Shown here in pieces: positions 52,873 through 63,912 of a stretch of DNA of 64,000 bases (its first letter is position 1; each line of letters starts with the position of its first letter). Source of the stretch: Chrysomallon squamiferum (lineage: Eukaryota > Mollusca > Gastropoda > Neomphalida > Peltospiridae); the NCBI GenBank assembly GCA_012295275.1, contig CM022671.1, forward strand, positions 29,320,750 to 29,384,749, written 5' to 3'. Both the position numbers and the translations under genes were made by a program. The notes beneath the pieces were generated by a model that was given only the letters and a program-made list of their open reading frames with translations, made no database searches and was not told where the DNA came from.

Positions 52873-52892
52873 ATAAATGTCTGTAGTGTATA
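52873..52892 (+). pseudogene. Relic of the lost fifth exon of the second Cys-rich gene
   Basis: After an acceptor (tttaatttcag) the sequence ataaatgtctgtag resembles the start of exon 5 of the upstream paralogue (actgtctggtg). If the exon is joined to the donor at 52562 the first codon created is GGA followed at once by TAA, so it adds nothing to the protein; it may still serve as a 3' UTR exon. Confidence 0.4.
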
Positions 52893-54609
52893 CACAGTAT
52901 GGTTAAGTATCCAAGCTAATTTCCTTGAATAAACAGATCTGTAATACAAGATTTTTATTTTAGAATTACTCTGATAATTTTAATTTAATTTTTTTGTTGT
53001 TTTTATTTATTTATTTGTTTATTTATTTATTATTATTATATATATATATATATATTTTTAGCAATACAATTTTTATTATTAAACCAAAATGTTAAAACAT
53101 ATGTTACTGCATCTATCCTTTGTAATGCGACAGTTAGACAGTTTACTGTTAACATGGTGTTATGAAACTATATAGTATGTTCTTTTATTTCATCCGTCTT
53201 ATGTAGTGAATTTATCTACACGATAAATAGGCAAGGGATCGTTTATGTGCAAATTTTCTTTGTCATTCAAATTATGGAATACTGGACAGAGAAGAAGTGG
53301 CCTAGTTCACACTAGGAGTATGTTTTTCACCAAAATCATATTCTTTAAACTGTGCAGATGTAATCTGAATATATGACTTCATCATTATCGTATTTAGAAA
53401 GCATTGGTTGCAGGAATAATAAATATGATCAAGGAATGATTTAAAGTATGGACTGAATGGTTCTAATCGCTTAATAATGTCTAATTTCTTGATATGATTA
53501 CAATAACGTAAATATTTGTATTGCGCCCAAAGCAATGATAATTTTCTTCAAAGAACGTTTCCATTTAATTTTTATATGATTTCCCTACTCATACTACTGA
53601 AATGTATAAAATGTCACATTAACAAATGGTTTAAATACATTTTATATGATTTTAATAGATTGTTTAATCTGAGACCAACTTTTCCTATAATACGAGGAAG
53701 ATATGCGCAAACGGTACTTTGTTCTTCTTGCTTTGTTTTTGTAATGTCGTAATCTGATAAAAATGAAAAGAAATGCTATTAGAGAAATATATACTAGGAG
53801 CAAAAGCTTGTGGGAATGATTAAACAATGGTGCCGCGGCTAAAGCTAGGTTTAGACTTATCTGCCGTAGTACATTAGTCCCCAAACTGACATTAAAAAAG
53901 CAAAAACAACAACAACAACAGTAAGAAGAAGAAGAATAAGAAGTAGAAGATGAAAACGAAGAAGAATGAGACCACCCTCAACCCCCAGAAGAAAACTCAG
54001 AAGAAAACCAGCAGTAAGTAAATGGTTGGCAGTTATTTAATAGAGATTCGGAAGTTCCAGTCTCAACACGTTTTACCATAAAACTATTTATCTGACACTC
54101 TATATAAATTTAATCAATAATTTAAAAGATATAAAAAAGAAATTAAAACTAAGTGATTTTCAAAATATAATCGGAAATTTTTAATTACGATCTGAAAATT
54201 ACATCAGTTTTTCAGACAAGTTGTAATGAATTAAAATTATTTTTCCATCATTTTACTGAAATGGAAGTTACATATTGTTTTCTTGTAGATTGAACCGGTG
54301 TAAGAATCCAGCTTCAGACAAAACTGTGATCACAGAAGTTCTTTTTCTAACATCTGACAGTCGCTTAGAATTCAAAATACTTCTTTTAAAAAAAATCAGA
54401 ATTATAATAGTATATGTCTTAAATTGTATTACTTCATGTCTTGTTAGATATAAATCCTTTCCCAAATTTTATATAACAACGATTAAAGTAAATAACGTGA
54501 TATTTATGTAAAGGTTAGCATACATTTTTTGTATGTAAATTGTAGATATTTTATTATTAATTAACTAATCAATTAATTCATTAATTTATTATTAGTAGTA
54601 TTAGTATTA

Positions 54610-54651
<42 letters not shown>

Positions 54652-54748
54652 TTTAGTTCGTAACATTTTACTTATTGAATATAGTACATTACAGTCTTAA
54701 ACATTTTTCGATAGATTAGACAGTCTCGGTATACCAAGCTGTTTACGT
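52893..54748. other. Intergenic region between the Cys-rich and DUF3472 genes
   Basis: Contains ATTT and TA tracts near 53010-53060, an A/G/AAC-rich stretch near 53905-54000 and a (TAG)n array at 54608-54652. Open frames are short and unrecognised. The 3' UTRs of two convergent genes should lie at its edges. Confidence 0.5.
54608..54652. repeat. (TAG)n microsatellite
   Basis: About 14 TAG units roughly 100 bp beyond the stop of the first DUF3472 copy. Confidence 0.9.
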
Positions 54749-55676
54749 CTATGGAATGATCTTTGTTTTGGTAACTTTATGTCCCAGAACGTCCTCCAAG
54801 GTAACCTCAACTTCTGAAGCTGACCCGACGTTCAGCTTGACACTGCGCGTCTCAGAATCGACATCAGCGGCGACTGGATACGGGTCGCGATCCACCGACA
54901 CGCTGTAACTGAACTGAGGCGTCTCTTGTTGGTCCACGTGCCAGGTAACCTCGTCGTGCGTCGCAGACGTGATTGTGAAATGAATCGGTCTTTTGTGCGG
55001 ATGGCTTGGAATGTCGTGGTTGTGAAAGACGTGTTTCCGTCCCACGATGTATGGAGCGGGAGTGAAGTGGTCCCCTGTCTGCATGAAGAAGTACCCGTTT
55101 TTAACGCCAGCGTTGTAGTTGTCGTTGTACTGGGCGGTGTGCGCTCCGTGATTGACACTCCAGTGTCCGGTAATGAAGGGAAACCACGAGCGATCCTTGC
55201 GGCGCTTGAATCCGTGTCTGTAATGGACCTCTCTTGGAGGCTCCCCGGTCCCAGCCCAGTCTTCAATAAAACATCCAGTCGAGTGCATGAAGTCAACTTG
55301 CGGAGACGGGTATTTCATTGTAACCAGGTGCGTCCACTTGTTCCCTGTGAGGTCGTGAACCCAGTACCCGAAGAAAGTGTGATCCTGGTGATCCCATTTC
55401 CTCACAAGATTCGTGTACCACTGGTCGAGTTCCCAGCCTAGAGTAAAATTCGAGGATTTCAGTCCCGTACCTTCGTGGCTAAAGTGGGCCACTTCTGTTC
55501 CTGGACCTTTGAACGAAGCCTCGATAGGTATATCTGGATGTAATATGGATGACCACATGGAAAAATGTAGTTTTTCCCTTCGGGGTGAGTGTGGTTTTGA
55601 ATCCCACAGTAACCTCCTCCTTCGATTCCGCCATTCCAGACGAGAGTCGCACAGTACGTCTTGTCAGAATCCGCTG

Positions 55677-55715
<39 letters not shown>

Positions 55716-55859
55716 ATTTAAAGATTATTAGATCTATAGTTCAAAAACGAAATTCCGTGTAGCACTGTATTAAAAAATAAACATTCACACCCACCCGTCC
55801 CGCTCACACACATTTATATATACACATACAGACAGAGGCACACACATATGTACAAAAAA

Positions 55860-55890
<31 letters not shown>

Positions 55891-56033
55891 TACCTATTCA
55901 CAAAATGTAAATATAAAGATTATACATGTTTCTTATTCAGTAAACTTAATTAAATAACGGGATTTATATAATAATAATAATAATTAATTAATTAATAATT
56001 AATGTATTTATTTATTAATGCAATAAAATACAA

Positions 56034-56068
<35 letters not shown>

Positions 56069-56201
56069 AAGTCATATTTATAACATTCATTCTTTACGAA
56101 GCAGTCCACTGACCTTCTTTTGGAACAAACACATCTTGCATAATGATGTCTCCATGGAAATGATCCTCGTATCGAAGCCAACAGGCGGGCGCTCTGGCCA
56201 T
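54749..56201 (-). pseudogene. DUF3472 protein, copy 1, with a one-base frameshift
   Basis: Two coding exons, 56201-56114 ([11 protein letters not shown]...) and 55673-54749, joined in phase 1, with the same plan as the two intact copies. At about 55561-55565 the tract that encodes Tyr-Ile-Phe-Ser in the paralogues has five T instead of six, which shifts the frame; after it the reading continues in the new frame, uninterrupted for 269 codons, to a proper stop. The protein is clearly diverged from copies 2 and 3 in its middle but keeps all landmarks ([39 protein letters not shown]). Because only one homopolymer base is missing and the rest is open, a sequencing or assembly error is as likely as a true pseudogene. 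The unshifted product would be about the length of its paralogues. The role of DUF3472 proteins is unknown. Confidence 0.75.
55677..55718. repeat. (AAAT)n microsatellite
   Basis: About ten AAAT units starting at the 3' splice site of exon 2 of DUF3472 copy 1. Similar arrays lie near 56033-56070 in the same intron and near 63790-63812. Confidence 0.9.
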
Positions 56202-56226
56202 CTTTACTGTTTTTAATTTTGGAAGA

Positions 56227-56263
<37 letters not shown>

Positions 56264-56436
56264 TACTGACTACTTTTGAACAATAAACGATTGTATATAT
56301 ATATAAGAAAAAAACAAAAAACAAAACAACAACATTACAAAATGATATGGTTCAGCTAGACTAAATTAATCTCATAATACGTACTGCTAAAACTGTAACA
56401 AATCTTTTATTATAGTAAAACGTTTTTTCTTCTTAC

Positions 56437-56519
56437 CTGTTTGAAAACCCTTTTCCCCCTCCACATCAACGAAGGGGCAAAGGTAGATTTAAACTGATAA
56501 CGAAAGAGTCATTTTTATA
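56437..56519 (-). promoter_or_regulatory. TATA promoter and non-coding leader exon of DUF3472 copy 1
   Basis: On the minus strand a TATAAAAAT box (56519-56511) is followed 24 bp later by an initiator-like TCAGTT (A at 56495). A good donor, AACAG|GTAAGAAG, ends a leader exon at 56437. The coding exon begins at 56206 behind the acceptor aaaaacag, five bases before the start codon. The transcription start is inferred. Confidence 0.55.
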
Positions 56520-56924
56520 CAGAAAACGGAAACAGAAGCAGTTCAACACAAACAAAGAGATCAAAGGGCTTTGTCCTGTTGCCAAACTGATAATTCGTTC
56601 AAAAATGGATGCTGACCGAAAACCGTTTTAAAGTAAACAATAACATCACGATAATAAGCAGTTTAGAGCACGATGGTCATTGTTGCTTACGTGTGTTTAT
56701 TTTTGACCGCTCGTTATATCAGATAACAGATCTGGTTCTAAACAAACTTAGGTCCGGTTTTTGCGTTGTCATGTTTACAAATGAGACATATAGTTCCTTG
56801 TAGATGTCTTTTGTTTTCTCAAGTCTTTTATGTTTTCTTTTCTGACTCTCTCTGTTTCTGACCGTCCCTCTAAATATCTATCTCCGTGTTGAGTATGTGC
56901 GTAAAGAGAGATAGTTTGATACAC

Positions 56925-57002
<78 letters not shown>

Positions 57003-57454
57003 CTCTGAAACAACATAGTATTTTTGCTATATCAATTACTAATTTTAATAGTAATTTAAAACAAAACAGCTATAATGTATTTTATTAAGAACATTAAAAC
57101 AAAAGCTCCAAATTAAGTATTTAATGGCTTTGTTTCATTGCCAATTGAAAATTCAATGGACATGTTTATAATTTTATTTCTTCAGGGTTTTGGGGGTTTT
57201 TTTTCATTTATTTATTTTCATTTTTACTTTTCTAACTCTTTTGGAACATCTTCCGGTGTGTGTTCATGCTTACGGTTGTGTGTCTGTGCATAAGTATGTC
57301 TTCGTATGCGTCAGAAATCGTACTACGTACAGAAACAAACGTAAGCGTAGAGATATACATAAGAAAATTGCACATACATGTGCTTCATATGTACCTATGT
57401 ACATGCAAAATATACATCATTATGTATATAAGCACATTTACGTAAATACAAACA

Positions 57455-57495
<41 letters not shown>

Positions 57496-57700
57496 ATCCA
57501 TCTATCCATCCATAAATATATATGGGCGAGTGGGTACTACACGTTAGAGCCTCGTATGGAGCATCTATCGTTTGTGAGGTCGTGACCCCTAACCTCGTCC
57601 ACTTGTGCCAGTGCGTTACAGAAATAAACAGAGAATATTTATATCTAAATGCATACGTACATACATACATATACATATATATATATTCATACCAGCTGAA
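56520..57700. other. Intergenic DNA between DUF3472 copies 1 and 2
   Basis: Holds a (GA)n array at 56928-56998 and a (TA)n array at about 57460-57493. Short open frames across repeats (poly-Tyr/Ile) are not genes. No coding sequence supported. Confidence 0.55.
56928..56998. repeat. (GA)n microsatellite
   Basis: An uninterrupted GA repeat of about 70 bp. Confidence 0.95.
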
Positions 57701-58381
57701 AACGTTAATAACACGCACAATATAATTAGTTGAAAGAATACTAATTTGACAAGTAATAAATGAAAGATAAAAGAAAGAAAAAGAAAGAAAAAACGAATAA
57801 TTACTTTCTGAAAGACTTTATTATAAATACTAGTTGAAAAAAACACATACTAATAGTAATATTATAATGTCATATTAAAATTTATTGACTGATATGTTTG
57901 ATATAATATGTAAATATATTTAGAATTTTGTAAATATAATATAAACTATAACAAACTTAGATACCCCGGGATTATACAATTACTGAGATAACAAAAATTA
58001 TATTAGATTAAAATTAACATGAAATTATAAAATTAATTAAAGGAAATACAGAGTTTAAATCCATATAGAATTAACAACAGATAACAAATCATTTCCGTTC
58101 ATTTCTGTTTGTCACAGAGAATAAATAGGCTAAGAAAAACAAGTTTTCATTAAACAACTGAATTAGCTTCATACTGCCTATCAGTTTTATGTAAATTGTT
58201 ATTGGTCCAAAATATATTTCCCACAGTTTGCATTTAGAATGATAAATTTGACGAAAGGGGAAACAATCCCTTATAGTTACAGCTTTGATTTTATTTTATT
58301 AGCTTTGTGATTATGTTTCCTTTATATTATTCCGTTCTTTTCTTTTCTTTTGTTTTTTATTCTTCTGTTTTTTTTTGAAAA

Positions 58382-59860
58382 TTAATGTATGGCCATGGTT
58401 CTTGTAACTTTACGACCCAGGATGTCCTCCAAGGTAACCTCAACTTCTGAAGCTGACCCGACGTTCAGCTTGACACTGCGCGTCTCAGAATCGACATCAG
58501 CGGCGACTGGATACGGGTCGCGATCCACCGACACGCTGTAACTGAACTGAGGCGTCTCTTGTTGGTCCACGCGCCAGGTAACCTCGTTGTGCGTCGCAGA
58601 CATGATTGAGAAGTGAATCGGTCTGTTGCGAGGATGACTGGGAGTGGCGTGATTGTGAAGAGTGTGTCTCGTACCTAGATTAAGAGAGGGCTTGGTGTTG
58701 CCTCCGCTTTGCATCAGATAGTGGCCATTTACGACTGCAGCATTGTAGTTGTTGTTGTAGTTGGCTGTAGCGGCTTCTTGGACAACGCTGAAGTTAGCAG
58801 TCGTAAAAGCAAACCACGAATGGTCTAAACGACGTTTGAATCCGTGTCTCAGATGGACCTCTCTTTGATGCTCTCCGGTGCCCGCCCAGTCTTCGATAAA
58901 ACATCCCGTAGACGTCAGGAAGTCATCGTGTGCTGACGGGTAATTCATCGTAATCAGATGTGTCCACTTGTTCCCTGTTTGGTCGTGAACCCAGTACCCA
59001 AAGAAAGTGTGGTCCTTGTGATCCCATCTTCTCACTACAGTCGTATACCATTGGTCATCCTCCCAGCCAAGAGTTTCGTTCATCGATTTGAGTCCTGTCC
59101 CTTCACCGCCGAATTTAGACGGCACTGTCCCTTCTCCTTTGTATGCCACCTGAATTGGGTCATGAGGATGGGTTGTTGATTTCCACAGCGAAAAAATGTA
59201 GCCTTTCCCGTTGTTGAAGTAAGACTGAATTCCACAGTAACCACCAGCTTCCCTCCCAGCATTCCACTGCAAAGTACAGTAGTAGGTCTTTGGCGTGTCA
59301 CCTGTAATAGAATGTTACGTGTTATCAGTAAAAAGAAAAGCAGCCACTGAAATCTTGAGACAAGATATACTGAGACAGTTGTTTTTTAATTGCATTACAT
59401 TCACATTTCAAAAAATTAATTAATGCTAGTTAATTCGTAAAAGTTTTGTTTATTTGAAACTAGAGACTATTGTAATCTAACAACATATATTTGGTATTTA
59501 TCAAAAGAGTAAATAAATAAGAGAGAAATATTATGTTCTCCTAATTTATACAATGAAATGCATCCAAGTAAAATTCTTCGTTATTTTTCTTTATTGTTGT
59601 TTGTTTGCTTGTTTATTTATTTATTTATTTATTTTTCTGTTGTATCTGCTTACTGAATCGTACACTTTTGTATAAATATAATTCAAACATAGCTGAACTC
59701 GAAGACTTCAGGCTAGTACGATGAAGTTCGACTGAAGTCCACTTTACGTTGAAAGATAATGCTCACCGTGTTTAGGAACCAAAACGTCCTGCATGATGAT
59801 GTCGCCATGAAACCAGTCGGTGTAGCGCAGCCAGCACGACGGTGCCCTGTTTCCACCCAT
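58382..59860 (-). CDS. DUF3472 domain protein, copy 2
   Basis: Two coding exons, 59860-59767 and 59301-58382, phase-1 junction, 337 aa. A further non-coding acceptor at 59890 shows a 5' UTR intron. No signal peptide or membrane segment. The N-terminal part (residues about 1-35, [20 protein letters not shown]) is followed by a DUF3472-type domain at about 45-200 with the family-like phrases [39 protein letters not shown] and [19 protein letters not shown], and then a C-terminal beta-rich segment with [15 protein letters not shown]3472 is an uncharacterised domain found mainly in bacteria and in scattered eukaryotes; I know of no established reaction. The exon GC content is far above the flanks. 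It is about 95% identical to copy 3 by eye. Confidence 0.85.
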
Positions 59861-60174
59861 TGTAATGTCACCTTATCAAAAGACTGGATCTAAAATAAAT
59901 AAAATATGTTATGCAAAATCCTATTTCCTGATACGTTTCCTGTCTGAGGTGAATTATATTTTTTATTTATTTAAAAAAAAACTTTGCTACTAATTAGTAA
60001 AAGTAACAGAAAAAATTATTTCAGAAAACTTCTGTCTGAGATTTATATCATTAAAAGAAATTATATATTAAAAAAAAAAAAAAAACATTTATTCTTTCTG
60101 AATATTCCTCTTCTTTTTTTCTCTCTTTTTTTCTCTCTCTCTCTTCCTAACTCGCAGGTTTGGATGCGAATGCT

Positions 60175-60203
60175 ACGACTGAAAGGAGGAGATCTAATTT
60201 ATA
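60175..60203 (-). promoter_or_regulatory. TATA promoter of DUF3472 copy 2
   Basis: On the minus strand TATAAATTAGATCT (box at 60203-60198) is followed by an initiator-like TTTCAGTCG (A at 60180). The same TATAAATTAGATCTCC occurs upstream of copy 3. Downstream, a purine-rich repeat lies where copy 3 has a clear leader splice donor. Confidence 0.55.
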
Positions 60204-60302
60204 GTAATTATGATTTTATTCTGTTTGTAATCAAATAGGTTACCCCTTTTTATCACATGCTTTTTGATTTCATTGTCGTCCTAGGACGTTATCAGTTCTA
60301 AA

Positions 60303-60753
60303 ATAAACGCTTACATCAGTGGTTAAATATGTTATTTACAAAATCATGAAAGTCATTGTTGCCTCCCTCTTTATATGTTTGTTATCAGTTAATGGCAGAA
60401 TGTGTTCTGAAAGGGCAACTTTTCACCAAATGACACATCAATTTTTGTTTATTTTAAAAAGGAAAACAAATACAAAAAAGTTATCTTTTTACCTTTTTTG
60501 TTATTTTTCTCTTTTGTTTTCCATTATTATTGTCAGTTTCCGTTTCTTTATTCTTTCTCGTTTACTTATTCTAATTCCACCTTAATGTCTATGTTCAGAA
60601 TGAAAACGCGCGCTTGCACGTGCTTTTGTATGTACGGTGGGGTGGAATGTGACAAGATTCGTTTATTCAGGTCTAAATGTAAATCTAATAGGCCTAGATA
60701 TATTTTTCTGAATTGATAACATTATAATAAACTTTAGACAGAATGACTGTGAA

Positions 60754-60798
<45 letters not shown>

Positions 60799-61299
60799 AG
60801 GAAATATGTATAATTACTGAAATTTCTGAAAATATGTGCAAATTCTGATTCACTCAGAAAACTGACAATGCAATGGCTTCAAGAGATGGGGGAAGGGGAC
60901 TAGATGATGACAAGCCAATGCAAAGCATCAGAGCCCAGCAGAGCCGTAAATGGGGAACACGTAATTCCACTGCGAAGACCGGAGTTCTTCCATTCAGTTG
61001 TGGAAACAAGAATGTCCTTAACGTCACAGTCTCAGTCTTTCTGTTCTCCCGTGTGGATGGCTAGGTTTCCCATGTACCTTCAGTTTAGTGATTACATATA
61101 TTTTCCGAAATGTTTAAGAACTATGCGTATTTCCTGTAACATGTGCGTGTGTTTGAACTAGTTTATTAAATTTTTAAAGGTTCCATCTTTTTATTTCAAC
61201 TAGCGAAAACGTGCTTCAATGTAAACAAATGATTCTCCATGCGTATCTTGAGAAATATTAATTTAATGAAATAGACGTCGATATTTAGAAGATCGCAGC
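60303..61299. other. Spacer between the two duplication units
   Basis: About 1 kb not shared between the units. It contains a (GT)n array at about 60757-60797 and a short region of higher GC near 60870-61080 with small overlapping open frames that I do not recognise and would not call a gene. Confidence 0.5.
60757..60797. repeat. (GT)n microsatellite
   Basis: About 20 GT units in the spacer between DUF3472 copies 2 and 3. Confidence 0.95.
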
Positions 61300-61365
61300 C
61301 GAATGACACGTGCAATACAATTACTTCAGAGAATACTAATTTGACAAATAATAAATGAAAAATAG

Positions 61366-61397
<32 letters not shown>

Positions 61398-61884
61398 AAC
61401 CGAGTAATTACTTTTCGAAAAACTTTATTTATAAATACTATTTGAAAAACATAATAATAGTAATAAAGGTGCAAACTATTATAATGTAATATTAAATTTT
61501 ATTGACTGATATGTTTGATATAATATGCAAATATATTTTGAATGTTATAATTATAATATAAATTATTACACACCTTGATATCCCGAGATTATATAATTAC
61601 TGAAATAACAAATTATATTATTTTAAAATTAATATGAAGTTATAAAATTAATTAAAGGAAATAAAATTTTAAAAACATATATTATTAAAAATAGCTAACA
61701 AATCATTTCCGTTCAATTCTGATTGTTACAGAGAATAAATAGGCTACAAAAAAAAACAAATTTTCATTAAACAAATTGTTTACTTCGTTAACTTTTTATT
61801 ATGTTTGCTTTATATTACTCAGTTCTTTTCTTTTTAACGTTTTTCGTCTGTAGTTATCATTCAAGTCACCAAGCCAGTTCAAAA

Positions 61885-63331
61885 TTAACGTATGGCCATG
61901 GTTCTTGTAACTTTACGACCCAGGATGTCCTCCAAGGTAACCTCAACTTCTGAAGCTGACCCGACGTTCAGCTTGACACTGCGCGTCTCAGAATCGACAT
62001 CAGCGGCGACTGGATACGGGTCGCGATCCACCGACACGCTGTAACTGAACTGAGGCGTCTCTTGTTGGTCCACGTGCCAGGTAACCTCGTTGTGCGTCGC
62101 AGACATGATTGAGAAGTGAATCGGTCTGTTGCGAGGATGACTGGGAGTGGCGTGATTGTGAAGAGTGTGTCTCGTACCTAGATTAAGAGAGGGCTTGGTG
62201 TTGCCTCCGCTTTGCATCAGATAGTGGCCATTTACGACCGCAGCATTGTAGTTGTTGTTGTAGTTGGCTGTGCCGGCTTCTTGGATAACGCTGAAGTTAG
62301 CAGTCGTAAAAGGAAACCACGAATGGTCTAAACGACGTTTGAATCCGTGTCTCAGATGGACCTCTCTTTGATGCTCTCCAGTGCCCGCCCAGTCTTCGAT
62401 AAAACATCCCGTAGACGTCAGGAAGTCATCGTGTGCTGACGGGTAATTCATCGTAATCAGATGTGTCCACTTGTTCCCTGTTTGGTCGTGAACCCAGTAC
62501 CCAAAGAAAGTGTGGTCCTTGTGATCCCATTTTCTCATTACATGCGTATACCATTGGTCATCCTCCCAGCCAAGAGTTTCGTTCATCGATTTCAGTCCTG
62601 TCCCTTCACCGCCGAATTTAGACGGCACTGTCCCTTCCCCTTTGTATGCCACCTGAATTGGGTCATGAGGATGGGTTGTTGATTTCCACAGCGAAAAAAT
62701 GTAGCCTTTCCCGTTGTTGTAGTAAGACTGAATTCCACAGTAACCACCAGCTTCATTCCCAGTATTCCACTGCAAAGTACAGTAGTAGGTCTCTGGCGTG
62801 TCACCTGTAATATAGTTTCATGTATTATCAGTTTAAGAAAAACAGCCCCTGAAATCTTGAGACAAAATATATTGATAGAAAATGTTATTTTTCGTTGCAT
62901 TACATTAACATTTAGGTATAATATTGTGAAAATATTAATAAATACTGATTAATTCGTAAAAATTTTGTTCATTTAAAACAAGTTAACAGCGGCATATTCA
63001 TTCTGTTTTTATAATGAAATGATTCTGAAATTTACTAAGAATTCTTCTTAAAGAAAAGAAAATGACAATACGTAATCACTTATTTATTTATTTATTTAGT
63101 TATATTTCTGTCGTATCTTCTTATTGAATAGTCTACTTTTGAATAAATATAATTCGAATATGGCTTATCTCGAAGACTTCAGGCTAGTAAGATGAAGTTC
63201 GACTGAAGTCCACTCTACGTTGAAAGATAATGCTCACCGTGTTTCGGAACCAAAATGTCCTGCATGATGATGTCGCCATGAAAGTAGTCGGTGTAGCGCA
63301 GCCAACATGACGGTGCCCTGTTTCCACCCAT
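61885..63331 (-). CDS. DUF3472 domain protein, copy 3
   Basis: Coding exons 63331-63238 and 62804-61885, 337 aa, phase-1 junction; the coding exon starts at 63360 behind the acceptor attctttcag, so a 5' UTR intron precedes it. It has the same landmarks as copy 2 ([16 protein letters not shown] at the N-terminus, [30 protein letters not shown]) with a small number of substitutions such as TGNEAGG for AGREAGG and MAIR for MAIH at the end. No signal peptide or membrane segment. Frame intact. Being nearly identical to copy 2 and sharing its promoter motif, it is the product of a recent duplication. Function unknown; the domain name is a recollection of the family pattern, not a search result. Confidence 0.85.
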
Positions 63332-63834
63332 TGTAATGTCACCTTATGAAAAGACTGGATCTGAAAGAATACAGTCAATTAATGCAAAGTCGTATTTACA
63401 AATAAAAACTTTTAATTTAGATGCTGCATGTTGCACATACACAACTATACAAAGTAACGGTTTGTTAGGGGGGTTTTTTTTTTTTTTATGTAGTTAGTAA
63501 TTTCGTTAATCGTGGATTTAGCTGTAACCTTTTTTCACGTTCCAAATCGTATGATACGTACGTTATCTGTGGTAAAAAATTTGAAAAAAACAACAACAAA
63601 AAAAACGAAAAAGATTTTTGCTACTAATCGGCAACAGTAAACCAATGAATAATTTCAGAAAAATTCTCTCTGAGATTTTTCATTTAAAAAAGCGTTATAG
63701 CTTCAACGAAACCACTGGCAAAGGTAACAGAGCATCATTAAAAAAAATTCATTAATTCCAGTTAAAAAAAAAAGTAAAAAAAAAGTAAAATAAATAAATA
63801 AATAAATAAATAATAATAAAAGAAAACAACTTAC

Positions 63835-63912
63835 CTTTTTCCGTTTGTTTTTTCTCTAACTCGCTGGTTTGCGTGCGAATGCTACGACTAAAATTAGGAG
63901 ATCTAATTTATA
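63835..63912 (-). promoter_or_regulatory. TATA promoter and non-coding leader exon of DUF3472 copy 3
   Basis: On the minus strand a TATAAATTAGATCT box (from 63912) is followed by TTTTAGTCG (A near 63889), and a strong donor GGAAAAAG|GTAAGTTG ends the leader exon at 63835. The leader then splices to 63360. The arrangement parallels the leader of copy 1. Confidence 0.6.

Larger units (their letters stand above)
57705..60302. repeat. Segmental duplication unit A (contains DUF3472 copy 2)
   Basis: This unit matches 61300-64000 throughout, including non-coding flanks: shared phrases include ctaatttgacaa-taataaatga (57741/61337), ttattgactgatatgtttga (57882/61500), gaataaataggcta (58121/61735) and gttatcagttctaaaa (60288/63985). 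The units differ by small indels and by the microsatellites they have acquired. Confidence 0.85.

Noticed and set aside
54832-55441. Overlapping open frames of 154 and 171 aa opposite or alongside DUF3472 copy 1
   Set aside because: They are shadows of the GC-rich DUF3472 exon; similar shadows recur over copies 2 and 3.
57190-57585. 131-aa plus-strand frame and overlapping frames near the TA array
   Set aside because: Dominated by Tyr/Ile/His from TA and CA repeats, with no homology or splice support.
60873-61161. Small open frames in a GC-richer part of the spacer between DUF3472 copies
   Set aside because: Two overlapping frames in different phases without recognisable protein; not present in the other duplication spacer.
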